A stretch of 64,000 nt of DNA from Erinaceus europaeus (GCF_950295315.1 NC_080175.1:71617109-71681108), one strand, 5' to 3'; shown: positions 35,285-47,855, counted from the stretch's first letter. Numbers and translations: made by a program. The notes: a model not told the origin generated them from the letters alone.

Positions 35285-38200
35285 CTAGCTCTGTCCAAGA
35301 TGAGACAGTCTGAGAGTTTTCCAGACTGCTTTCCACAGAGGCTGTACCAATTTACATTCCCACCAGCAATGTAAAAGGGTTCCTCTGTCCCCACAACCTC
35401 TCCAGCATTTGTGGCTGCTGTCCTTTTTGATGTATGCCATTTTTATAGGAATGAGGTGGTATCTTAGTGGTGTCTTAATTTGCATTTCTCTGACAATCAG
35501 TGACATAGAGCAGTTTTTCATATGTTTGCTAGCCTTTTGGATCTCCTTTGAGGTCAATGTTTTGTTCATATCCTCTGCCCATTTTTGGATGGGGTCATTT
35601 GCTTTTTTGGTGCTAAGTTTGCTGAGCTCTTTATATATTTTGGTGATTTGTTTCTTGTCTGATGTATGGCATGTGAAGTTCTTCTCCCATTCTGTGAGGG
35701 GTCTCTTTGTGTGACAGTTTCTTTGGATGTGCAGAAGCTTTTCAATTTGATGTAGTCCCATTGGTTTGTTTCTGCTTTAGTCTTCCTTGCAATTGGGTTT
35801 GATTCATCAAAGATGTTCTTGAGGTGTAGGTGGGAAACTGTTTTACCAAGGTTTTCCTCTAAGTATTTGATTGATTCTGGTCTGACATCTAGGTCTTTGA
35901 TCCATTTGGAGTTGATTTTTGTTTCTGGTGAGATGAAGTGGTTCAATTTCATTCTTCTGCATGTTACAACCCAGTTTTCCCAGCACCATTTATTGAAGAG
36001 AGCCTCCTTTTTCCAGTTAATCCTTTGGGCCCCCTTATTAAAGATTAGATGTCCATAGGTGTGGGGATTTATTTCTGGGCTTTCAATTCTGTTCCACTGG
36101 TCTGTGTGCCTATTTTTGTTCCAGTACCATGCTGTTTTGATGATGATGGTTTTATAATATAGTTTAAGGTCTGGGAGTGTGATGCCTCCATTTCTGTTTC
36201 TTTTCCTCATGATGGTTTTGGCAATTCTAGGTGTTTTCAGGTTCCAGAAAAATGACTGTAGTGTTTGTTCTATTCTCTAAAAGAGGCTTGGTGAAACTTT
36301 GATGGGTATTGCATTAAATTTGTATATGGCTCTGGGGAGAATATTCATTTTGATGATATTTATTCTTCCAATCCATGAGCATGGGATATCTTTCCATTCC
36401 TTGGTATCAGTTTCTATTTCCTTGAGTAGCGACTCATAGTTTTCAGTATATAAGTCTTTCACTTCTTTGGTCAACTTTAGTCCTAGGTATTTGATTGATT
36501 TTGCTGAAACAGTAAATGGAAGTGATTACTGGATGTCTTCTTCTTCAGATTTAGTGTTTCCATAAAGAAATGCCACTAATTTTTTTACATTGATTTTGTA
36601 ACCTAATACCTTGCTATATTGCCTAATAACTTCCAGTAGTTTTCTGCTGGATTCTTTAGGTTGTTCTATGTATACTCTCATATCATCTGCAAATAGTAGA
36701 GCTTGACTTCTTCCCTTCCAATCTGTATCCCTTTGATTTCTTTCTCTTGCCTGATTGCTATGGCAAGAACTTCCAATACTATATTGAAGAGTAACGGTGA
36801 CCGTGGATAGCCCTGTCTAGTTGCCGATCAGAGGGGGAATGCTTTCAGCTTCTGTCCATTGAGTATGATTTTGGCTGTAGGTTTGCTATATAGAGACTCC
36901 ACTATTTTGAGGAATTTCCCATCTATTCCCATTTTTTGTAGAGTTTTGAGCATGAATGGGTGTTGGATTTTGTCAAAGGCTTTCTCTGCATCTATTGAGA
37001 TAATCGTGTGTTTTTTGGCTTTGCTTTTATTGATGTGGTGAATGACATTGATTGACTTACAGATGTTGAACCAGCCTTACATTCCTGGGATTAATCCCAC
37101 TTGGTCGTGATGAACAATCTTTTTGATGTTTGCTGTATCTGGTTGGCCAAGATCTTGTTTAATATTTTGGCATCTATGTTCATCAGAGATATTGGTCTGT
37201 AGTTTTCCTTTTTTGTTCTTTCCCTATCAGCTTTTGGTATCAGGGTGATGTTGGCTTCATAGAAGGTGGAAGGGAGTATTCCTGTTTCTTCAATCTTATG
37301 GAAAAACGTAAGAAGTATGGGTACTAACTGTTTCCGAAAGTTTTGTAGAATTCATTTGTAAAGCCATCTGGTCCAGGACTTTTTTTGTTGGGGAGGTTCT
37401 TAATAACGGTTACAATTTCTTTGTCTGTGATTGGTGCATTTAGATTTTGTAGTTCTTCTTGGTTCAGTTTTGGAAGGGCATATGCTTCTAGAAATTGTTC
37501 CATTTCTTCCAGATTCTCTAGCTTGGTGGCGTATAGTTCTTTATAGAAGTTTCGCAGGATTCTCTGGATTTCTGTGGTGTCAGTTGTGATATCTCCTCCA
37601 TCATTACAATTCTATTAATTTGAGTCTTCTCTCTTTTTTGTTTGGTGAGTCTGGCTAGGGGTTTGTCCATTTTGTTTAATCTTTCAGAGAACCAACATTT
37701 GGCTTCATTGGTCTTTTGTATGGTTCTTTGATTTTCGATGTTGTTTATTTCTGCTCTAACTTTAGTGATTTCTGTCCTTCTGGTTACTTTATGGTTCCTC
37801 TGTTCCTCTTCCTCCAAGTCCTTGAGGTGTGCAGTAAGGTCATTCATTTGAGCTTCTTCTTTGTGTTTAATATGTGATTGTATGGCTATAAGTTTCCCTC
37901 TCAGTACTGCTTTAGTTGTGTCCCAAATATTTTGATATGTTGTGTCTTCATTTTCATTTTTTTCCAGGAATATTTTAATTTCCTGCTTGAGTGAGTCTCT
38001 GACCCAGTGGTTCTTAAGGAGTATGTTGTTTAGTTTCCAAATTCTGTGTCTTTTAATAATTGTCTGTTGTTAAATGTTAGTTTTACTCCACTGTGGTCTG
38101 AGAAGATACTTGGGATGATTTTGATGTTCTTGAATTTATTGATGCTGTCTTTGTGGCCTTGCATGTGTTCTATCCTTGAGTATGTGTTATGTGGTTTTGA

Positions 38201-38777
38201 AAAGAAGGTATATTCCAGTTTTGGGGGGTGAAGGACTGAAAATGTCCAAGAGGTCTAGTCTGTCAATCTCTTCATTCAATTCTCTTGTATCTTTGCTGGT
38301 TCTCTGCTTTGTTGATCTGTCTAAGTGTGAGAGTGGGGTATTGAAGTCTCCCACTATTATTGTATTACTATTGATGTATTTTTGAAATTCTTTCAGTAGA
38401 TGCTTAATGTATTTAGATGGTCCCTCATTGGGCGCATAGATGTTAATAATTGTTACGTCTTCTTGGCTGATTGATCCTCTAATCATTATGTAATATCCTT
38501 GCCTATCTTTTATTACTTTATTTAATTTAAAATCTATCATGTCTGAGATGAGAATGGCTGTTCCTGCCCTTTTTTGTGGTCCATTAGCCTGTATGATATT
38601 TTTCCATCCTTTCAATTTAAGTCTGTGTTTATCTTGTGGGGACAGATGGGATTCTTGCAAGCAGCATATGGTTGGAATATTTTTTCTGATCCATCCCCCA
38701 ACTCTGTGCCTTTTTATGGGTGAGTTTAAGTCATTGACATTTATTGATATTATGGATTTAATGTATTGTAGTGCCAT
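35285..38777 (-). pseudogene. L1 ORF2, broken
   Basis: Recognisable pieces lie in several frames: an endonuclease part at 38777-38187 (MALQYIKS start, QESHL and GDFN kept, but NDLNSP where L1-A has NGLNSP), a linker part at 37847-37518, reverse transcriptase and later parts at 36474-36277 and 36210-35566, and the cysteine-rich C-terminal part near 35761-35285. The last piece ends early at a ~270-bp deletion. The frame changes exclude an intact enzyme. Confidence 0.92.
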
Positions 38778-38821
38778 TGTTCAAAAAAATTTTTTTTGTT
38801 TGTTCTGATATATTGCTAGTA

Positions 38822-39707
38822 TTATAGTGATGTTCTTGTTTGTAAGAGGTCTTTTAGAACCTCTTTCAGGGCCAGTTTGGTGATCGTTACCTCCTTTAAC
38901 TGTTGTTTGTCTAAGAAGGTTTTGATCCCTCCATCTAGTTTGAATGAAAGTCTAGCAGGATATATTATCCTTAGTTGAAACCCTTTTTCATTCAGGGCAT
39001 GATAGATATCTTGCCTTTCTCTTCTGGCTTTTAGAGTTTGAGTTGAAAAGTCTGCAGATAATCTTATGGGTTTTCCCTTGTATGTGACTTTTTGTTTCTC
39101 TCTTGCAGCCGTTAGGATCCTTTCTTTATCCTTACTTCTTCTCATTGTGACTATGATGTGTCTTGGTGTCTTCAGGTCTGGGTTGATTCTGTTTGGTACT
39201 CTCTGGGCCTCTTGAATCTTGATTATTCAGGTCTGGGAAGTTTTCTTCTATTCTTTCCTCTAGAATGTTTGCTTCCCCTTCCTCTTTTTCTTCCTCTGGC
39301 AGGCCAATTATGCGAATGTTACTACTTTTGAGATCATCCCATATGTCTCTGTTGTTGTTTTCAGTGTCTCTCAATCTCTTTTTAAGCTCTTTCACCTCTT
39401 TCTTCATTTTCTCTAACTCATCCTCTGTCTGACTAATTCTTTTTTCTGCTTCTGTTGGTTTGCTTTCCCTTGCCTCAGCTTCTTTCTTCATTACTGCTAT
39501 TTCAGCTTTCAGTTGTCTAATTGCCTCAAGATAATCAGTATTTTCCTTGGAGGTCTCAACTGTTGTTTCCCTAATACTGCCATTCCTTTCCTCCAATGTT
39601 TTTTTCATTTCTGTGATTAATAAGTTTATTATTGCTTGCATACTTTTCTTATCTATGGTTACTTCTGGCTGATATGTAGTTTCTTCTGGGCTCTTGTCTT
39701 CACTCAT
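38822..39707 (-). pseudogene. L1 ORF1, broken
   Basis: The N-terminal and coiled-coil part is open at 39707-39132 and begins at MSEDKSPEE. The RRM end and C-terminal domain continue in another frame at 39145-38822 (MRRSKDKERIL onward). A frameshift near 39140-39225, where about 10 bases present in L1-A are missing (around 39222), splits the protein. The first Met of L1-A is lost. Confidence 0.9.
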
Positions 39708-40001
39708 TGGAGTAGCAGTTTTATTTGTTTTGATCTACCCATTTTTTTGATTTATGTGTTTCTTTTTTTATGCTCTGTTGTTCCTCATTTGTTGTGTCTT
39801 GAGTACAAGTAACACTGTACTAAATACCTTTATGACAATTGCACTCACCAACCTCAGGAATTACAGTAGCAACTGAAGCAAGTATTGAAGCAGTTTAATC
39901 ACTACCAGTTAGCCATACAATTTCTCCAGTCCAAGAAAAAATAGTAACCAAATCCCAGTGAAGAAGAAAGAGAAAAGAAAGAAAGGATAGCAAGAATAGA
40001 C

Positions 40002-40930
40002 ACTTATGCAAATCTACTATAGACTGTATATTCTATGTGTAACAAGAGGGGAAAGGGAAGTAGAGCAGAGATACACACATAGAGAGTCCACTCTGAGTCA
40101 GATTTCTTCCCCAAAATAATTCACAAATTCAGAAAGGCAAAGAAGAAGGAAGGAAGAAGTGTATGACAAGATTAAAAAAAAAAAGAGACAAGAGAGAGAA
40201 AATAGAAAAGATAAGAAAAAGAGCTGTAATTAAAGAGCAGTGAAATAAAAGGTTTTTTTTGATTACTTTATTTTTAATTTAATTTAATTTAATTTTTTTA
40301 ATTAGCTAGGAGGAGGAGGGAGGGGAGAGTCTGTAGAGGAGGTAGGAGTAACGAGACAAGTTTCTCCCACAATAGATAAGATGCCCACTACCCTAGCAAT
40401 GGAAGATACCCTAAGAGTTAATTCTGATCAACCTAAAGGGGGCGGAAGATATATGCCTTTATATAATATTAATAATAAAATAGAGAAGAAAAAAAAAAAA
40501 ACCCTGTCCCAGATTACCTCAAACCTCGTAATCAGAGGCAGCTGATTGTTATGAAAGAGAAAGAAAAAAAACCTAAAAACCTCAGGACTAGACAAGGATA
40601 CTTAAATAGACATTTATGCAAATCTACTATCCACTGTATATTCTAGGGGTGGCTAAAGGTGGAAGGGGAGTTGAGCAGAGATACTTGCAGTGAGAGTCCA
40701 ACTCTGTGTCAGAATTCTCCCCCAAAATAATTCCCAAATGTATATCAGTGAATTCAAAAAAGCACACTGTTTGGTGGTGTGGGGGTTGGGGCCTGTCGCT
40801 TTGGAAGCTATAGGATTAAGGAAGAAAGGATGACAAGAATGAGAAAAAGAAAAAAAAGACAGAGAGAGAGAGAAAAGAAAAAGATAAGTCATAAAAGAGC
40901 GGTGAAAGAGTTTTATCTATTTATTTATTT
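40002..40930 (-). repeat. Direct duplication of about 600 bp in the L1-B 5' UTR
   Basis: 'ttatgcaaatctactat', 'ctgtatattct', 'gagcagagatac', 'gagagtcca', 'gtcaga' and 'ttc.tccccaaaataattc' occur in the same order from about 40002 and again from about 40608, a period near 605 bp. L1-A has this block once (from about 29716). Copies differ at many positions, so the duplication is not recent. Confidence 0.75.
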
Positions 40931-41179
40931 TTAATTATTTAATTAGCTATGTGGGGTGAGTGGGGGGGGTGGCTACTTAGAAAGAAAAAAGGCCAGAGGT
41001 TTCAGAAGGTATAGACTTAGAATGAATGATACTCCCTGGTGGGATAGGAATTTGGTAAATACAGAAGCTCAGCAGGGAGCCTGCTAGGAGCTGGTCCCCA
41101 GGGACTAGTTATGGGGGGAGGGGGAGGAGGTGTGCTTAATAATTTAAAAGAAAGAAAAATTTTTTCCCTTTTTTTCTAC

Positions 41180-41332
41180 TCTATTTTTTAACCCAAATTA
41201 AGTTATAGTCACCTCCTTGGTGTTACCTCTAGGACCCCTTATTGAAGGCAGAAAATCCTACCGTTTCCAGAAGATGTGGTCAGAGCTCACGCCACTAGCA
41301 GCTTCTCAGTCGGCCATCTTCCAGGAACCATC
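41180..41332 (-). promoter_or_regulatory. 5'-terminal unit of L1-B
   Basis: 'aacccaaattaagttatag', 'ccttattgaaggcagaaaa' and 'gcttctcagtcggccatctt' correspond to the terminal unit of L1-A. Only one unit is present and the CpG-rich 300-bp part of L1-A is absent. Confidence 0.65.
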
Positions 41333-41347
41333 GAAATATGACTTTTT

Positions 41348-42194
41348 AAGAGAAGCTATCAATTATCTTTAAAGTAGCTGTCAAATTTCCCTCTCTGTTT
41401 AATATATTCCAAAGGGGTTTTAAAAATAACATTTATTTCCTCTCCAATTTTCCTTATTTCTTCAGCAAACACTGATTATTTTCCCTAGTGTCCTGAATAG
41501 AGATTGAAATCAATATGGATCTGAGGTTTATTATTTGATTAGTGCACCTGAATCATTAATGATACAAACCCAATTCTTAAAATAGTTTGAATAAAGAGCT
41601 GCTCTCATAGATCAAAAAAAGGGAGACCAGCAATTCAAGCTTTCATTTTTACACATTAATATTAACTACTAACTCATGCCCTAGGCCTTATTTCATTGGA
41701 AAAATCTTATGAATTCTAAAACACATTGTGATGGTCATGTTTTTATTTATTTTCAGTTATTTATAATTTATACTTCCAAAATATATTTAAAAACCTTTTT
41801 AATGAACACACAAGACTAAAAATATGAAAGCCAAAAGTGATCAAAAGAAATAATGAAAGGAATAGAGATTATTCCACCCCCAAACTTGGTGTCAGAAGGT
41901 CAGAAAGATGGAACATTTATTTTAATTCTGATATTCCTAGAAGTCACGAGAAAAGGTAAAGGAATCAGTTTGCTTTCATAAAGTTCAGATAATATAGATT
42001 TCCAAGATGGTGCTAATGATCAGGAATTGTAGTTTATTCCTAACTCAGTAGCCAAGAGAGTTCAATTAAGTTAAAAACAAAATTCATCCCAATCTCAATA
42101 GATAACTGAGCTACGAGGATAGCTCTAAATCATCTAATTCCTCAGGTTTTGAGGTATGTAACTATGTAAGTACAATATCCTAAAAAAAAAAACA
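41348..42194. other. Non-coding DNA, nothing recognised
   Basis: No feature is recognised. Confidence 0.5.
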
Positions 42195-42325
42195 CTATGG
42201 CCTAGGAGGAGGCTCAGCAAGTAAAATATATCCCTGCTTGTATGAAGCCTGGAACTGCACAGGAAACCCTACTCTCACATATATAAAAAAATAGACATCT
42301 TTTAAATTAAAAAAAAAACTCTATC
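42195..42325 (+). repeat. Old SINE, type C/D-like
   Basis: 'ggcctaggaggaggctcagc' and 'atccctgcttgtatgaagcc' resemble a SINE head with tRNA-like spacing. An A-rich end follows. Confidence 0.4.
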
Positions 42326-42567
42326 ATATGTAAAGTGGCCTATTTTAATCCACTTTCCATACAGTTTTATAAAAACATCACACAGGAAGAATTATCTTGA
42401 TTTATTGTAGCTTTTTCTGTTTTCCTTTGAACTACAGCATAGGGTTTGCCTACATCATTTGTGGACTCAGTAGAAAACAAAAATGTGAAGCACCTAGTTC
42501 AAAATGTAGAAAAGCTGGATTACAAATTTTTACCACGTGAAGTTAATTCTTTTAAAAATATTTCATT

Positions 42568-42848
42568 CTGGGACTCAGCGCTGTGGGTTAAGTGCACCTG
42601 GCGCAAAGCACAAGGACCTGCAGAAGGATTCTGGTTCGATTCTCCAGCTCCCCACCTGCAGGGGAGTCGCTTCACAAGCAGTGAAGCAGGTCTGCATGTG
42701 TCTATCTTTCTCTCCCCCTCTCTGTCTTTCCCTCCTCTCTCCATTTCTCTCTGTCCTATCTAACAACGACGATATCAATAACAACAACAACAATAACTAT
42801 AACAACAATAAAAAAGGGCAACAAAAGGGAAAATAAATATATTTTTTA
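42568..42848 (+). repeat. tRNA-derived SINE, type A
   Basis: The head is slightly shortened: 'gggactcagcgctgtgggtt' replaces the usual start. The B box 'ggttcgattctcc', 'gcttcacaagcagtgaagca', 'ggtctgcatgtgtctatctt' and the (caa)n tail are intact. Confidence 0.88.
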
Positions 42849-42961
42849 ATTTCATTGTGTAACAGGACAGTTCTTGATGGTGTCTAACATTAGTTTAGTG
42901 CCAGAACAAAAATATACCCTGTTTTAAAGAGAATTTAAGTCCTTAAAATAAATTGAGATGG

Positions 42962-43318
42962 GGGTCGGGCGGTGGCGCAGTGGGTTAAGCGCATGTGGCG
43001 CAAAGTGCAAGAACCTGCGTAAGAATACCGGTTCCAGCCCCCGGCTCCCCACCTGCAGGGGAGTCGCTTCAAAGGCTGTGAAGCAGGTCTGCAGGTGTCT
43101 ATCTTTCTCTCCCCCTCTCTGTCTTCCCCTCCTCTCTCCATTTCTCTCTGTCCTATCCAACAACGAACAGCATCAACAATGGCAATAATAATAACCACAA
43201 CGAGGCTACGACAACAAGGGCAACAAAAGGGGGGGGGGGTTTGCCTCCAGGAGCAGTGAATTCATGGTGCAGGCACCGAGCCCAGCAATAACCCTGGAAG
43301 AAAAATAAATAAATAAAA
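42962..43318 (+). repeat. SINE, type A with extra 3' module
   Basis: The head 'gggtcgggcggtggcgcagt', body 'gaagcaggtctgcaggtgtc', (caa)-rich tail and a G run near 43229-43239 are followed by 'gcctccaggagcagtgaatt' and 'gcaataaccctggaagaaaa'. This extra block is also seen inverted at 6052-6110. Flanks 'aaaataaattgagatg' and 'aaataaattgagattt' are the TSD, so the whole composite inserted as one unit. Confidence 0.88.
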
Positions 43319-43334
43319 ATAAATAAATTGAGAT

Positions 43335-44139
43335 TTGGGGATTTTTGGTCTTCCAGAATGTAAGGAAATTAGGTCATAAATACAGGTTATAGCAGAGAGT
43401 ACTGGAGACGGGAGAAGAAAGTAGACAAGTAAGATAAAAGTCCCCAAGTTCAAATTGTGATACAGGGCATGCAAAATAATGATCTTTGGTTATTTTCTTA
43501 CTTTTTCCATGTGTACTATCTAGGAACTCTATTTTGGAAATGTTCTTAGGATTTAAATCTACACAGAGGTTTCTTCATACAAAGAAAACCTTTAAAGCAA
43601 CGACACTATTGTAGAGATGAGCAGTGAAATTTACAATCCAATTAGAACAATGAGAAGGAAACCAAACTAACATATTTCTCCAAATCCAGTGCCCCAGGGG
43701 AAACTTGTCAATAGCTCAGTTCTAGGTGTTAGTCTACCTAGCTCCTGTGGAATCTTCAGGGTGCCTAATGTTAAACCCAGTAAGCTTTTAATGCTTGTCT
43801 ATAAGCCAAGTTCTCTCAGTTACTAAGCAGAGTAATCCACTGCTCTTACAGATCCTTCGGTGGGTGCCTGCTAATGAGACTTTCTATAGCCTCAACTGTT
43901 GGCATCCAACACGAGTACTACAATCATAGCTATATGCTCAATGTCTTCTCCAAAAGTCATCAGTGCCACGGCTCTTCTTGTCACTGCCACTTGTGGACTA
44001 CAGACTAATATGCAAGTGCTTTCCTGACACTGCTTCTGTGTTCTTAGCATTATGGTGATTTTGCATTGTAGTTATTAGTTAAAAACCATTATTTTAACTT
44101 TTAGTCTCCCTGAGTTGCTTTTTTTTCTTTGTATATTTT
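43335..44139. other. Non-coding DNA, nothing recognised
   Basis: No feature is recognised. Confidence 0.5.
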
Positions 44140-44830
44140 TTGTTTATAAATTTTAATTTATTTTTTGTATACTTTATTGAAGGGTTAATGGTTTATAGTC
44201 CAGTTTTTGACATATAGGTAAAATCCCTCATCTCCCTACAATAAACGTCTAGGTGTTTGAAAGACAATTATTCTCCCAACCTTGGTCCTTTCCCACTGTC
44301 ATACACCAAGACCCTAACACTCCTCTCTCCCTTCCCTTCCTCCTCCTCAGCATCTTTCACTTTGATGCAATTCATCAACTCCAGTCCAAGTTTAACAATA
44401 TGTTTTTCCTTACTATCTTTTTTTTTTCTTAAGTGCCACCTATGAGTGAGATCATTTAGTAATGGCCTTTCTTTTTCTGGTTTATCACACTTCACTTGAT
44501 ACCTTCAAATCCTGTCCAAGATATTTCAGAGGAGTGATTACATCATTTTAACTGCTGCATATATCATATGTAGCTATATATCATAAATCCTATAGACACT
44601 CATCTGTTGCTGTGCTTCTGGGTTGCTTTCAAGTTTGGACTATTATAAATTATTATATGAAATAAGTGTACATAGCTCTCTTCAGATAGGTGTCTGTTTC
44701 CTTTGGGGATATCCCCAGGAGAAAAACTGCACATTTGCCTATGTTTTACATGTGTCTACCATGATCATTACTGGGGCAATCAATGTCCCATGTGATTATC
44801 TTTTACTCTGATGACTACATTTGTTTCACT
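44140..44830 (-). mobile_element. Old L1 3' end
   Basis: 'gaagggttaatggtttatag', 'cctatgagtgagatcattta', 'ggcctttctttttctggttt', 'ctcatctgttgctgtgcttc' and 'gggttgctttcaagtttgg' are the inverse of the ORF2 end and 3' UTR of an older L1 lineage. The frame is destroyed. Confidence 0.82.
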
Positions 44831-45309
44831 TTCTGTTTTAAGATGTGTTGTTTCCAGAATTATCTTCAATTTTCCCAACAGATAAACAGCTAGCATGATG
44901 CCCCAGTGATCAATTACCTATGTTATAATTTATCTGAATCCTAATTGTTTAAGCTGAAAGTTCAGAGAGCCTAATTAAGAGTGAAACCTGCTCTCTGAGA
45001 GTAGCACCTGGGTTGCAGTTCATTCATGAGATTTCAAGACCAGGACTCAAGGGGAAAGTATAGGAAGCATATGGTCACCAAGGTTTTCCTGAAAGAACAA
45101 CTCAGATGGTGTATAGCAAGAAAACATTTTCTCCTCACAGACCAGTGTCTATGGAGAGGAAAAAAAGGCCATGGTGGAGTGAAAGCACACAAAAGGAAAA
45201 ATAAATACTCAGATACTAAAGCATCCTAAGATACGCCCTCTCTAAAATTCAGTATCCATATGACCTTAGGCAGATGGTGATATATATTCCTCACATTTTT
45301 ATCTTCTTT
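44831..45309. other. Non-coding DNA, nothing recognised
   Basis: An open frame at 45026-45229 has no protein features. Confidence 0.5.
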
Positions 45310-45310
45310 T

Positions 45311-45551
45311 TAAATATTTATTTAATTTATTTATTCCCTTTTGTCTTTGTTGTTTTTTTGTTGTTGTTGTTGTCATTGATGTCGTCATTGTTGGATAGGA
45401 CAGAGAGAAATAGAGAGAGGAGGGGAAGACGGAGAAGGGGAGAGAAAGCTAGACACCTGCAGACCTGCTTCACCACACCTGTGAAGCAACTCCCCTGCAG
45501 GTGGGGAGCCGGTGGCTCGAACCACATGCGCTTAACCCGCTGCACTACCAC
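45311..45551 (-). repeat. tRNA-derived SINE, type A, shortened
   Basis: The minus-strand copy has 'tggataggacagagagaaat', 'cacctgcagacctgcttcac', 'gtggctcgaaccac' and 'gcgcttaacccgctgcacta'. It lacks the bases between the B box and the A box. Flanks 'cacatttttatcttctt' and 'cacttttttatcttctt' form the TSD. Confidence 0.85.
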
Positions 45552-45568
45552 TTTTTTATCTTCTTATA

Positions 45569-45784
45569 TTTAAAATCAAGTATTTGAAGTAGATATGCCC
45601 CGAGTTTTTCATTCAATTACAAAATTTCATTTCATAGCAGAGAAAACAAATCACTCATGAAGTTTGGGTGAAATCATATTCTATAATACATCTGAACTTT
45701 GCATAAGTACTGTGTAAATGTTTATTACTTTGAGTAACTACTTTTATTTTTAGAAAGTACTGTATTGGTAAACACCTTTTCAAG

Positions 45785-45820
<36 letters not shown>

Positions 45821-46002
45821 ATCATTTAGATGCTTCATAAACAAATGGTATGCCACTAACTAGGGGTTATTTTATTTTCAATGACTTAATATTACAATCT
45901 ATAATAATTTAAATGTCATTAGGAATATAACATGAATATTAAAGAAAGAGGTAAAATGTTTGGGAGGTGGGGATACCTAAAACACCTTTTCAAGATCATG
46001 AA
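45569..46002. other. Non-coding DNA with an AT repeat
   Basis: Only the AT microsatellite at 45786-45817 is recognised. Confidence 0.55.
45786..45817. repeat. (AT)n microsatellite
   Basis: About 16 uninterrupted TA units. Confidence 0.95.
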
Positions 46003-46017
46003 AAGCCAAAATTTCTT

Positions 46018-46451
46018 TTTCTTTTTTCTTTTTTATATAAGAAAGGATTAATTAACAAAACCATAGGGTAGGAGGGGTACAACTCCACACAATTCCCACT
46101 ACCCAATCTCCATATCCCACCCCCTCCCCTGATAGCTTTCCCATTCTCTATCCCTCTGGGAGCATGGACCCAGGGTCATTGTGGGTTGCAGAAGGTGGAA
46201 GGTCTGGCTTCTGTAATTGCTTCCCCGCTGAACATGGGTGTTGACTGGTCGGTCCATATTCCCAGTCATGCTTCTCTCTTTCCCTAACAGGGTGGGTCTC
46301 TGGGGAAGCAGAGTTCCAGGATACATTGGTGGGGTCTTCAGTCCAGGGAAGCCTGGCCGGTATCCTGATGGAATCTGGAACCTGGTTACTGAAAAGAGAG
46401 TTAACATGTGAAGCCAAACAAATTGTTGAGCAATCATGGACCCAAAGCTTA
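46018..46451 (-). mobile_element. 5'-truncated L1, 3' UTR only
   Basis: It matches the 3' UTR of L1-A from tail to 'gcaatcatggacccaaagctt' with few differences. Flanks 'agccaaaatttcttttt' and 'agccaaaacttcttgtg' (right one at 46452) form the TSD. It is a short, fairly young insertion. Confidence 0.9.
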
Positions 46452-46469
46452 AGCCAAAACTTCTTGTGG

Positions 46470-47239
46470 TCAAAGAAGTTCTGATACTTTCTGGAGAATC
46501 ACTGTAAAATTAGCATATATATTTTGGAGAGTGAAAAATGAAAACAACACAGTTTTATTTCTGAGTACTAAATAACTTCTGCGGTCAAATATGCTTTTTA
46601 CTATCTCTACAACATTCTATGGTATAGCAGGATGGGATGGGGAAAAATTACTTGATTTAGATAAACAAATCCTAACAAAGAAGACTGCAACTAACTTAGA
46701 AATGATGCAGTTTGATCTTCAAAGCTAGATAATCAAGATTGGTCTTAAGACCCTAAGTTTAATGCACTCTTCAATCCAAAGCTCTTTGGTCATGAAGCAT
46801 TTAGTGCTCCTAGACTCAACCCCATTGTAAATGCCTGGACTTATCTGTAACTCCAAGCAATTAAAAGAAACCAGGTGGGTGTTTGAGAATTCAACTTAAT
46901 TTTAGCTTAATCTATATTATGATCACATCAGCTATCACAAGGGCTCTGTGTCCCAAGAATTCCTTTGGCTTAAGGCAATGTGTTATCTATACTTCTGACC
47001 CCCAACCAGTTACAAATTAGAGGCTCCTATGCACCCTACCTCTGCACCGTCAGATTTAATAACTTTGCTAGACTGACTTACATAACTCAAAAAACCCATT
47101 TTCTCATGAGAGAGTAGAGTATATTTTTTTCATTTTTCATTTCCTAGTTATTATTTCTATACCTGGCATATGTGCATAGAGAAAGAAAGTCATTCAAAAG
47201 AATGTGAGACACAACACTTCAGAGCTTTATAAGACTTTA
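46470..47239. other. Non-coding DNA, nothing recognised
   Basis: No feature is recognised. Confidence 0.5.
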
Positions 47240-47855
47240 TCCTTGTTAATGGAAAGAATTATGGAACACAGAACTGCCATTGTTCAATTATACTCCCAGG
47301 CATATATCCAATGGAAACAAATTCACCCATTTAAAGAGATCTCTGTATAGTTATGTTCATAGAAGCATAATTTGTAATAGTCCAAACATGGAAGCAACCC
47401 AACTGTCCAAAGACAGATGAGTAGCTAAGAAAGTTGTGGTATATATATTTACAATGGAATACTACTCAACTTCACCTCATCTTGGATGGAGTTTGAAAGA
47501 ATCTTGTTAAGTGAAATAAGCCAGAAAGAGAAAGATAAAAACAGGATGATCTCACTTACAGGTGGAACTTAAGCAACAAAGACTAAAAGTGAAAAGACAA
47601 AGTAAAACTTGGACAGGGTGTAGTGTAGTGCATCAAAGCAAAGGATTCTGGTGAAGGAAGACAAAGAAGGGAATAGGGGGAGGAGACTTTTGGGATCCTG
47701 GTGCATAATTAAGAAAATGGACATAAGTTGAGGGTGAGAGTGTTTTGCAGTGACCTATCATGACAGGATGAGAAATTGTGCCTAGTGTCGACAACTGTAC
47801 TGTAAACCATTAACTCCCCAAATAAAGCAATACAACAAATAAATATTTTTCAGAC
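47240..47855 (+). mobile_element. Old L1 3' end
   Basis: 'gtaatagtccaaacatggaa', 'gcaacccaactgtccaaaga', 'cttggatggagtttgaaaga', 'gtgaaataagccagaaagag' and 'aggatgatctcacttacagg' are the typical end of L1 ORF2 and start of the 3' UTR. It ends in 'ccattaactccccaaataaa' and an A-rich tail. Confidence 0.87.

Larger units (their letters stand above)
33866..41332 (-). mobile_element. Full-length but defective L1 LINE (L1-B)
   Basis: The element is nearly colinear with L1-A and in the same orientation. The 15-bp 'gaaatatgacttttt' is present at 33851-33865 and 41333-41347 as a perfect TSD. Both ORFs are broken by stops and frameshifts. About 270 bp at the 3' end of ORF2 are missing: at about 35303 the sequence jumps from 'ctctgtccaagatgagacag' to 'gagttttccagactgc'. 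The 5' UTR carries a long duplication. A perfect TSD beside a dead coding region suggests moderate age or defects copied from its source. Confidence 0.93.
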
